DNA from: Astropecten irregularis
Lineage: Eukaryota; Echinodermata; Asteroidea; Paxillosida; Astropectinidae
Assembly (NCBI GenBank): GCA_963971285.1
Contig: OZ020248.1
Span: forward strand, 16,864,001-16,928,000
DNA length: 64,000 bases
Direction: 5' to 3'
The notes under the pieces are model-generated. The model saw only the letters and a program-made list of their open reading frames with translations. It had not been told where the DNA came from and did no database searches. This document shows positions 39,701-51,700 of this stretch, piece by piece (position 1 is the stretch's first letter; the number at the start of each line of letters is the position of its first letter). The position numbers were made by a program, and so were the translations under genes.

Positions 39701-42700
39701 AATTAAATTATTTCAAATAAATAATATCTTAAATTTGTCTCGCAATGGAAAAACAGAGCTGTCCAAACATTTCATATGAAATAATTGTGCCTGTAAATTG
39801 CAGCTGAAAAAAGGGCGATCAAGATGAGTGTATATTAACACTCACTGGACCAGGATCTATTCCCAGGATCTGATCCATCTCTCCTGAAATATCTGGGGCC
39901 GATTTCACTAACGCTTTGCGATCATCGCTAAATAAGGCCAAATCCATCCCTAAACGGAAAACTGATTGCAAAGTAGCGATCGATTTTAAAGACAGATTTC
40001 ATTAAAACTTTGAGATGAATTTCTCATCGCAATGCGTTCATTTAGCGATGAATATCTTGCGATGACCATTCAGTGCCCGCAAAGCTATAATTTCATCAAA
40101 AAATACGTCAAGACGAGGCAAGTTGTGTCATTTTAACTAATAATCTTTGTTCTGTATTGTGTAAATAATGAAATAGGCATGTCTTTACATGTATTGTGCA
40201 TTTAAAAATTGCTCAGGCTTTTTGCTATGGGCTGAAGTATGTACATGCATGCAGAATCATCCACAGTGTGGTAGACATCCTCGTTGCCGTGAACAAGAGG
40301 GACCAACATGTTAAGTGGACAACTACACACTGCTGGCCTGTGGGATTTTGTGTACATAATTTTAGGTCAAACGCATTTCTCCTACATGTAAATATTAACT
40401 TCACTGTTCCGGTTACTCCAAAAATGGGTCTATTATAAACAACTGCAACTTTTCTTTCTTGTATGAAGTGATCATGCCGGGAAAATGTGCAGATCATTGG
40501 TGAAAAGTGACATTGACGTCGCATAATTTTAAGTAAAATGTTAGCCTCGAACAAAATGTTCATTTCCATTTTTATGTCATCGCAATTGCGATGACTTAAG
40601 TGAAATGTAAAATCAACGTCATCGCAAGAACGATGGATTTGCAGTTGGCCATCGCATCGCTAGCTCAATAGCGTTGATCGCAAAACAGGACTTTAGTGAA
40701 ATCGGCCCCAGATCCAGTTCAGATCTCGTGTGTATAAGTTCAATATATGTATGACTGTACTACGAAAGTGAATTGTGTATTGCACGATGCACGATACAAC
40801 ATTTAATTAGCTCATTTAGCTGGTACCCAACATTAGGCCCATTCATACCAGTGTTGGAGTACTCGTACTCGTACTCAAACTCAAACTCAAGTAAAACTCA
40901 AGTACCAATAATTGGCCCATACTCGGTCTTACTTGTAAGTACTGGAAAAAAAAACAAGTACTCGACACGTACTCGTAATTTCATACTTGGACTCATCCCC
41001 AAACTCGACAAATTGTACCCGGTGAACTCAACTTTGCAAGTACTGAAAAGAAAATTCAGTTGTTTTTTTCTATAAATTTGTTGATACTAAACTTATACAA
41101 AAAATGATGAATGTATTGTACTCTATCCAGCGCATGCAGTATCCCTGGTGCACATTTTTGTATCGTCCTAAAACCTGAACACAAGTTTACGTTCATCACA
41201 TGTGGCATTTTCTATAACTAACAAGGCGAGGAAAGATTGTATATGTGGTGAAGAGGTTGTGGCATATGTAGTCGACAATTAAAAAACATCACATTCCCTA
41301 CATCACACGATGCACGATACAACATTTAAGCATCGTGCATCACATTGTGTCATTGCATGACACAATGTTCTAGTTTTAAAATGTAAGAATGTACTCAATC
41401 TCAATGTCATTGTTCTTGAATTTGGCCTGTACTCGGACTCTGAAAAACTCAAGCTCGTTTTTTTTGGCCAGACTCGGCCCATACTTAGCACTGTGTGTAC
41501 TCAGAAAACTCGGTACTCGAATCTTGGTACTCGACTACAACACTGATTCACACACACACACACACACCCATAATCTATTTAATAATTAATAATTAATAAT
41601 AATTTGGGTCGCAATTTGAACCGCGATTCAAAAACTGTTTACTTGAAATGTTTGTGGACAGAATAATTGCGCTGATACATGTACAATTGTACATGTATCA
41701 GCGCAATTCTAATCTTTTTGTAGATATATAAAAGTCCTGTGATGGATTTAGGGACTGGGCACAACACAGGACTGGTTTCATCTTCATCATTAGTCTCCAG
41801 TTAGGAGGGTTCTTAGTGGTTTTATCAAGCCTTTCTTTTGGCCGTCTGGTTTGGCCGTCTGATTCCAAGGCAATTCACGATATACTCACCATAATCTGTG
41901 TTGTCTGGATCCAAGTTGCTCTCTGAGGGCCAAAAGTATGGGCTCTGAAAGCGATATAATGTAGAGTCATCCTTGAGCAGGACAGTCTTGACATCCTGCG
42001 TGGGGAAGATGTAACCATAGTGACAGATGCAGTTGCCAATGTGAACGGCCTCTATGGCATTGTGGACATGTAACTTGTCCATAATCCATTCAATCAGGTC
42101 GGATCCTGGGCAGGTCAGATAACACAAAATACAAATAAAATATGTAAGTACAAAACATTGTTTCAAGAATTAACAGTCTGATTTCAAGGTCCTGCTTAAA
42201 CTTGAGAAGTTTTAAAGAAATAATTGAAACAAATGAACAAGATCCTCTCTTTAAAATCGTACTATAACAGGTACAGACATTGATTTTGACTGCCGTTAAC
42301 AGGTTCCTACAATAATGGAAGATACCCAACACTGATGTATCAAGGAGACACACAAGTTTTCTGAATGATCACTGCATGTATCTTAAAACTTTCCTCTTTC
42401 CACTACAGGGCACTTTGATCTTGTTTAAAGTACTATATAAATCCCCTTTATGATTATTATTTTACTGAATTCCGCAAAAGGTTGACAATATTTACAAAAT
42501 AAAAGCTTTGCGACAGACCACATTAACATGACAAATTTGTATCACCCTAATATCTTTTCTCTAAAGCTAAAAAGAATTTGACTGTCAGCAATGCTATAGT
42601 GTTGCCGTCTTTTTGTTTTCATATAAATGTTAGTCGGTCAGTGTCACCGCTGAAAAAAGGTGGAAAAAGTGTGCCCTATACAGGGGGTATTCAGGGTACT

Positions 42701-45700
42701 TTGTTTTTAAAAGAACTGGCATTAATCATCATAGACACATCTAACTGTATCTCATTAAATTTCACCATTTTTCATAGACAAATCAGGTGAAAATCAGGCA
42801 ATGCATCTTTCATCTTACATACTGTATGCATGTAAAGGAAATTCACCACTGAGATTTTCCAGATTTTGCTGAACTGGTCAAAACTGAAGCGATTGATCAC
42901 ACATGTAGCAGTACATCAAGATTTTATGAAACATTGACAAATCTAATTGAACTTATAATTAATCAGTTTACGGAGCAGAAACAGCACACACAAACAACAA
43001 ACGCTATAGATTTTTAACAAAATGAATAATGTTTTTCTTTTGTTTTCCTTTGACAAATCTGGTTGTCAACATCATCCTCATAATTGATTTGTTGGTCGAG
43101 TTTAAAAAATATTCACCATGAAGAATGTAATAACCAGCAATACAAGTATTTAAACATAATGCACCTAATTCTCACTCAAATCTTTTGGAGTGTTAAGTCA
43201 ATTGGAGCTCCCTGAGTCCCTGTGCAATACTCGGCATTGACCACTGGTCACATTTCACTTATGTACAAATTGCCCTCCACTGGTGAATATTACACATTTT
43301 TCTGGAAGTGCAGATACTTGCAGTGACCCCATTATGGGAAAATGAAAAAATAAAGTAGCTCTTAAATCACTACTATCCTGGCCATAGCTAGCCATCAAGC
43401 AATTATACCTTCATTCTACAGTATTTGTGCGGTATGAAGCAGGTCAAGCAATACTTCTGGTAATAAATTTTGTTCATTTGGACCACAAGTAACAATAGTA
43501 ATCATAATTTATTAGACTGTATTTCTTGTGCACCCTCTCTAAGGATATTTGGATGTTTATCATCATGGTACCAAGTCACATGAAGTCTAACGATGAGTGA
43601 ACCTGTTCTCACAGGCAATTATATAAGACTACTTTAGAAGTACATGTACATATAGTGGCATAGCAGACCAGCTATCAGTCAGGATCGACTATATGGGTGC
43701 TGCCCCCTAGGAGTTTGTAGTGCTGCATGTATCATCAATAAGTACACTACTTAAATTCCATCTAGGTAAATTGACTTGTCACTTCTCCTCAAGTATTTTG
43801 GCTCTGTTAAACTTGCTGACAGACTCCTATGAACATGATGAGAGAGTAAAACAATTTGCAATGAGGTCTTAATTGTCACCTAGGATTTGATTTTAAAACA
43901 GTCAAATCGATGGGACACAGCTTAAAGGTAGTATCATACTTTGGTAAGAGACCAAAACAGAAATGTTCACAGATTTACGTATAACTTTCAGGGTATGAAG
44001 ATGATGCTAGTAGAAACCTACCGTTAAAATATTTCCTCCTGAAATGGTGTATTTATCCAGAAATGAGTAAAACAACGACCGAAAATCTTAAAAATAAAAG
44101 AGGAAATACTTAAGAAATCAGGCATGCACCTTTTCCTTGGATCAGCTGATATCCTCATTTCACTCTTATGTCATTGAAAAGTGAAAAACACTGTACAAAG
44201 TATGGTCAAGATTGGAATTTCCTCTTTTTTTGGAAAGTCCAAGTTGCATGCCTGAGAAATACCGTTTTTCATGATTTTCTCAAAAAGTGGGTACCATATG
44301 GAATTAAAAATTTCACAGATGACTGTGACTGTATCTTTCTTGATATTTTTGCCCATGAATCTGTACTTCTTTGACAAAAACCAAAGTATGATACTGCCTT
44401 TAATGGGTATACAAAATCAATGAATTATCACCTGTGAAGGCACACGGGATTGAAGTGAGAAACAGCTTCTGCGATTTCATCTTGATCCCTCTGTCATGGT
44501 GCTGCATATCCCGGATAATCTTCTCAATCTGCAAAATGTGTCCAAAATAAACAATGGTAACTTAAAGATATTACAATCAATGAATTCAATAAAAAACCTA
44601 CAGATCTTTATGAAAACCAGTATTATAACACTGAAAAAGATGTGATCAAATTGTAAAGGTTTCAACATGAAATTACAACACAGCTTGAATTATCAAATAA
44701 TATGAATTATTGCTCAAACTTAAAATTATTTTCAAACTGAGCCGAGGAATTCCACATAAAAATCATGGTACTGTCTATACGAGACACTTTCCAGAATTTC
44801 TGTAATGTTCAATTGTTATGAAACTTTGTAGCTGTATTTTAAAAAGGGTACAACACCCCTGAAAATAGCTGTCAAACAATACACAAAGGAATAGAAGAGT
44901 ACATACATGTATTTATAACATGTAACAGATACTACCACTGTATAAACCAAGACCTTCTACAATCTACATGTACATGGTGTATGTATCATGTACAGAGCTT
45001 ACAGATACTGAGATGGTTTTGTGAGTGTTCTGTGTTCAATGCCATAAACATGATAATAAAACCTTCCAAAACATTTTTCCAAACTACATATTTTTGTAAA
45101 CAGTATAACTTGTTATGATACATGACTGCAAAAAGAAAGAAAGATAAAAAGATATAAACAAACAAACAAACAAATGCTGTACTGTATCAGCATGCTATGC
45201 ACCTGACTATGCATGTACTGTACACATGAGCATTAACTGCATACATGTATGATTTATACGACATGGAAATGGTTTTAGTTAACTTGACAAATATATAATG
45301 CATACACTATTTTTCAAGCATTTTGGCATTTCAATGTACAAAAACAAAATCATATATGGCTGGCATAGCTATCTTTTTCATTATACATACAGTACTAAAT
45401 GTCGCTCTTTAATTGATCAACACCAATTAATAATGTAATTCCAGCAGTATTTAAAGTATTGAGAATACTTGTACATATAATATGTAAATTCAGGATGCAG
45501 GCATATTGTGTACAACAAATAATGTCTATCAGTACCTGTATAGATTCATTTATCCTTTGTCATAATTCATGCACCAGCATCAAATGACTACATGTACAGT
45601 ATGTACATGTACATGTACTTTACATGTACACCTGTCGCCATACAAATATTCATTTGGTCTCTTCATGTCATTAATCTATAGGGGGCCTATCATATCGATA

Positions 45701-48700
45701 TCATTAAAAATGCTACACAAACATGAATGCCTAGATCCTATTGAGAGTCTTTCACTTTTTCCCAATTAACTTCACAGGTTACCATTGGCCAGTGGCAATT
45801 CTAAGCCTTACAAAATAATGATTTATATCTCTCTTCACAGAAAATGTAATTCACATAAGTGGCAATTTCAGTCACAAGTACTCTGAAATAAAGGTCACAT
45901 GAGCACACAGAGATCCACACATAACGACATAAACGATGGTAAATTGCCACGTTACAAAATGCCAGGCTATCATGTGAGTGAAATTCATTAAAGCGGGAAG
46001 GAATTGTTGCTATGGTAACCTGGTCCAAAAACACTTGTTGCTAAGGTTACACATGGGGCAAAGTCCATCACTGTGCATGTCTATGTGGAGCACTATATAG
46101 CAAACGAAGCTGATGACAAAAACCTTGAGAATGATGAGAATATTAACACAGACTCAACCTAACAAAATTAACAAATACACATCATTTACAAGGCTTACTG
46201 AATATTTACAATATATGACAGTGTCACATAATACACTGTGTATGCGTGTGTACTGTGTACAACTAGGTCCATACTATTAACATAATGTATTTTATCAAAT
46301 AACCACAGAGGAAATGTATTTCAAGCAGTAAAACTGGTCTTTATAGATGTGATGTGATGAACACCTTTTATTGTTCAATTAATACTGACTCTTTCTTTCC
46401 ATTGTTTCTTCACACCAATAGGCCCCTATTGCTTGTTGACATTTTTCAAATACATATATATTTGCATGGTTTAAATTTGAAACTTTGACCATTGGCCAAG
46501 ATGAATAAAATTCATGGCAAATTAGATGCAATTTATGTGTATGCAAAATTAGGCTCCATTTAAAATAATACTTAACTATTAACTATTCAAATAAAAAATG
46601 GCTCTAGAGGCCATTCTTGGGGGGGGGTCCTAATTCTGTAAACTGTGTAAATGACGGACAAAATGGGTCAAATCCCACTTGAGGCCCATTTTCCAATTGA
46701 TTCTGTCAGAATTGACCAAACACATCTTACTTGAAATCAATCCACTCCATTGTGGATTGAAAGAAAAATGCCTGCGGCAGTTGCCATTGAACCGTCATGA
46801 AAACTGATGCATTGTGCTGCGTGAACAGCCATCCTTTGCATTGATTAATGCTATTACAAATAGGCCTCTGGGGACAAACAGTTTAGCATAATTTGTGCCA
46901 TCTTGTGACTCTGTACGTACGTCTATGATTTGGCAGTATTTATTTGTGTTATTATTTGTTCTCATTTCTGGCTTCTAAGATAAAATGCACCATGCTGGAC
47001 ATTGTATTTTGTTTGCTTTATTTTTCCCCAATTGTGGATTTATAGAAAATATAGGCCTATACTGTACAAATGAATTTATGCAATATAGAATTAATGCAAA
47101 AATGTCACACAATTATGAACAATTCTTGGAAATAGCCAAGAATAAACATGTACATGTAGGGCCTACATATGTACCTTAACTTGACATCAAATAATGTGTC
47201 CAGGGGCCGATTTCACTAACGTTTTGCGATCATCGCTAGGCCCAAATCCATCGCTAAACGGAAAATTCCTACACAAAGTAGCGATCAATTTTCCGTTTAG
47301 CGATGGATTTGGGCTTAGCGATGATCGCAAAGCGTTAGTGAAATCGGCCCCAGGTCAGTCTACATTTTGATAGAGAACATAGAAATGGAGAATGCATATT
47401 GTATACTTGTAAGCCTGGAAGCATTATGCCTATCATCTTCATACTCAATTGGTGCATGAAGTTGATCGATACCCATGAAAATGGTGATAACTTACATTTT
47501 TGTTCACTATCTATATCAATGGGCATACAAATTTGCAATATTTAAATGAAAAATCAAATCACCTACATGTAAGATATGGTTAGACACAACAACTATTTGT
47601 CACACTCTGGCCAGTGCTTGCCAACCACCAGTTGCTAGTATGCAAAATGTACATTTTATAAATTGCAGATGGCATTTGAGGCGGGTGATTGTCCCTTAAA
47701 CATCTCTTTGCGATCGATAAGTATACCTTGAAATATCAGACATGTATATCAGTTTCATAAAAACCTGATACATGAGGGGAGATGGGGAGGTAAATAGATA
47801 GATACAGTGTAGATAGATAGATATAGCATGGAGGAAGGAATAGAGGGAGTTCGAACAAACCAGAGATCATACAATAAGACCCACTTGCCGAAGCAATACC
47901 TTAATCCTTCAAATCGGGCCAAATCAACCGCCGGAATGCAGGGACCCAGATGTGATCCCGGTGTCCCCATGCAAGCATAACAATAACGGTGCGCGTAGTG
48001 CATACGAGAACAAATTAGCTGATATGTTTTACAACATAGAAAACATCCATTTTTATTTGGCAATCCAAAACAACTCAAATTTATTTCCGGGTGTCTCCAA
48101 TTATTGCAAAAAACAGGTTAATATGAGATTTTTTTCTAAAAAAATAGTATGTTGGAGACTGAGGTGCCGTACATCATCAAACAATTCCTTGCTCAAGTGC
48201 GACTGCAGAGCGGCGAGGTACTATATAGAAAAAAAGACACTTGGAGAGTGGAGGAAGAATTGAAAAGACATGCTTTGGTGAGGGGGTCGTTTGATCTCTG
48301 GCTTGTTCAAACTCCTTCTATTCCTTCCTCCATGGATATAGCACCAGATATATTTACGTACGTATCCATGTGGTGATCGATTATCTAACGGTCTCTACAG
48401 ATATTTTACACAACTTTATCATATGTGAAAGCGTTTCAAAAAATTGCAATTAATCAAGGTGACAGACAAGTAATGCTGATCACTGAGATTCTGGAATGGT
48501 TCAAATTCTTCACACAGTCTTGCAATTACATACACATTATGTACATTATGTGCTCTACATGTGCATAGTACATGTAATGTATAATGTATTGTCTGGACTA
48601 TTATACAAGGTGTTATCATGCAAACACACACAGGAGGCTGGGTTTGCCTTTGAGCTCACACAGTAGTACGGTAGCCATGGCAATTATCACAGCTACCAGA

Positions 48701-51700
48701 TTACCACCAGGTTACATGTATATTGTCCCATAGAGTATACCCTGGCTGCTACACAAATTAATATAAAATGAAAACTGATCCAAGTCAAAACAGCAGAGTC
48801 AACATTTCAATCATTTCAATCAACATGTATGTTGCATTTTCGCATATGACATTTACAAAGGCACACTTTACATACTGTCTAACAGTCCAAGGATTTATCT
48901 AACTATTTAAAACAACACATAGCTCACTGTTTGACAGATCCAATAACATTTGAATCATGGAAGTAGAGATAATACTTGTATGGGAGACAGTTTTATAGCA
49001 CAGTTCAGATTAATAGAAAGTTCAATGGAAATAAGGTACAGGCATTTGCAATAGCGCTCCGCACTAATGACGTCACATGAGTGTACAAAACCCCGGATGT
49101 CAGACAAACATTGACTCACACACGCAGTGTACGCCATGCATGCACGCGCGCACACACCACACGTTTGCATGGTTGCAATGTTTGTCTGAGCTTGTGTGCT
49201 ATTTTAAGTGCAAGTGCGAAGTGCTATTGCATTGGTTTGCACAGTGAAAAAAACATTCAGCTTATACCAAATTGACTACCGGTACACCTGTGTCTCTATA
49301 TAAATATTAGATTACAAATTTAATACACATATATCCATAACATGGAGAGAATGCCAAGCTGGCATCACACTAAAGGCATTTTTTTATTTAAAAGCAAAAT
49401 AATACAAGTACATACAGTGTACACAAGGAAGGACAGTTCATCGTACAGTTCCAAAGATTTGTGAAACTATTTACAGAAACTTGTGGAAAAGGTGTACCTT
49501 TTCCTTCATTTTTGTATGCAATGTACTATAATATTAGTAGTTAAATGAAATAAACAACAGAATGAAAGTCATTACATGTCATGGTGAGTTGCAATGCAGA
49601 ATTTTGTTACAAACTTGCAATTCACAAAGCATTTATAAAACCCTGTGTTAGCAGTTAGCACTATATTCTTGCCTTCCGTGTGCTTAAAGTGAGAAAAAAA
49701 CAGAGAAATTAAAAAAATGTAAAAAAAATAGGGCTGTTTTAAATATTCAAATATCCGAATATTTAAAAAGCATTAATTTACCCAGTTTGAATATTTGAAA
49801 AAAAAAGCAAACAAATTGCCCTACAAGGTTCCAAATAAATGTATAACCCTGGCACGCTCGCGCTATGGTCACAGGGCCCCTGGTACTTTCATTATGACTA
49901 TGAGCAAATGTCCGGCGCTTAAATTTTAGTCCCAGATGCTACCTTCGGTAAGAAATCGCACAGCAATCACCAGCATTTGTTGCACTAAAAACATGGTCCG
50001 TGCATGGTCCGTTTTTATTGGGCCTTTATGTGAAAATTTTGACTGGCATGGGACCCATGTAGCATTTTGACCCAGGCTTGTGTGAAACTTTCTAGGCAAG
50101 TTTCGAATATGCAAATATTCGGCCGAAATAATTTTAAATATTTGAATAAATAATTTATAAATGAACAGCCCTAAAACAAAATCAATGTTTTGGATGTTAA
50201 AGGTTTATCATTACTTTCAACATAGTTTTCATTATACACAGAGGATACAGTATCGTTTGCATGTATGTATAAAACCAATGTTATTTGTATGGCACTTGAT
50301 GGATATTACTTTTGATAAAATCCCAAAATGTAAGATCAATAATTGAAACTATGCATGCAGTGACAACATCGTGTCGTCTGAGATACAGTTCTTGAATGTT
50401 GTCACAAAACTAAACAAGTAGGCCTATGTGTTCACTTGAGTTTGAAAAGTATCCAGTGATGAAATTTAGCAGATTGTAACTGGTAATGAATTCCACAAGG
50501 TGGGAGATGCTACACTATAAAAGCCCGCTGTCCGAGTTTGTTTGCTGTTTTGCCTTTAGGATCTACAGAACTTTGATTTTTACACGTTTCTCCTAACTTA
50601 TATTAGTTATTCGTGAAATAACCACAAGGGAAACTGACTGAGTTTTTTAAGTCATTGAAAAGTGAACAAAGAAAAATTGACTGGAGCGGGATTCGAACCG
50701 GCGACCTCCTGAATACCGTACAGGCGCTCTACCAACTGAGCCATCCAGCCCTACGTTGGTGGTGACCCCAATAGTCAACTATCTTTGTTCGTTTGGCAGT
50801 CAGAAGCCATAAAACCACGCACACACCGCCACATTAGTTATAATATAATATGGAACATATAATCCCGCTTTACAAACATAAATGATATGTTTAGTCATCT
50901 AGATAGCTTAGACTCAAACATGGTACCAATATTTCTTACATGCAAAGATGGACAAATGTGAAGTTACATTTCCTACCTTTTAATTTGATTGGAATATTTT
51001 AGATACCTGGTGTTGGGTACCAATAAAAATAAACTAAATTTTTGAATCATTTATCATTAATCAATTAATCTATCCTAAATCATCTATTTACATATATGAT
51101 GTACATTCTTCCACGTTGTGTATACTTTTGAAAGTTAACAATTGATAGAAAAGTGATCCAAAAACAAATTATAGTGGTTACTTGGCGAGTCCTGTAATAG
51201 GTCCTCGCACTCTGAGTGAATGTGATGGTTAAATCCAAAGTACAGGTATGACCCTTTTCACATGTAGACCTGTTTTTATATGAGTTGTTGAAGGCCCATT
51301 TATTCAAATATCCATAAACTTTATAGTATCAAAGTTATTAACATCATCCTTTAAAAAATCTGTGGATGTAATCGGATGAGCAGAGGAATATGGTGGTCTA
51401 TAAACAATGACAAGTCTGATGACAAAAGCTTCACTACTGAACACAATCCATTCAGAGTGTTCAAATGACCTGAATGTGTTGTCAGAGATCTTTGTAATGT
51501 TCATGGTGTTCCTTAGGAAAACAGTTGTTCTACCGCCTTTCCTTTCAGTGTGTGGGCAATCCTTGAGCTGAAATCCCAGTGTAGTTATTTCAAGTTAATG
51601 ATCCATCAGTGTCCATGTCCATGTCAGTAAACCAGGTTCAGTTAATATGAATACATATATATCTGCTGCACTCCAAGTTACATAATCCAGGGAATAAGCA

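Larger units (their letters stand above)
30582..41889 (-). other. RGS gene intron 3
   Basis: This 11.3-kb intron is filled with repeats described separately: a piggyBac-like MITE (31057-31437), SINE copies, a broken LINE with a nested insertion, a 129-bp tandem array, and transposons with clear ends at 39891-40713 and 40849-41545. A 110-bp segment (37339-37460) recurs at 38286-38400. No exon was recognised. Confidence 0.6.
42106..44431 (-). other. RGS gene intron 2
   Basis: This intron holds a piggyBac-like MITE with a nested insertion (43926-44399) just before exon 2. The rest shows no recognisable feature. Confidence 0.6.

Noticed and set aside
41890-42105. Reading the RGS exon 3 frame through into the following intron as one long exon
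   Set aside because: The G/GTGAGT donor and exact codon completion with exon 4 (TDY-AIYLAKR) show that it is spliced.
50679-50750. A functional tRNA gene on the minus strand
   Set aside because: The cloverleaf is good, but the anticodon loop is abnormal and the unit is part of a dispersed SINE.
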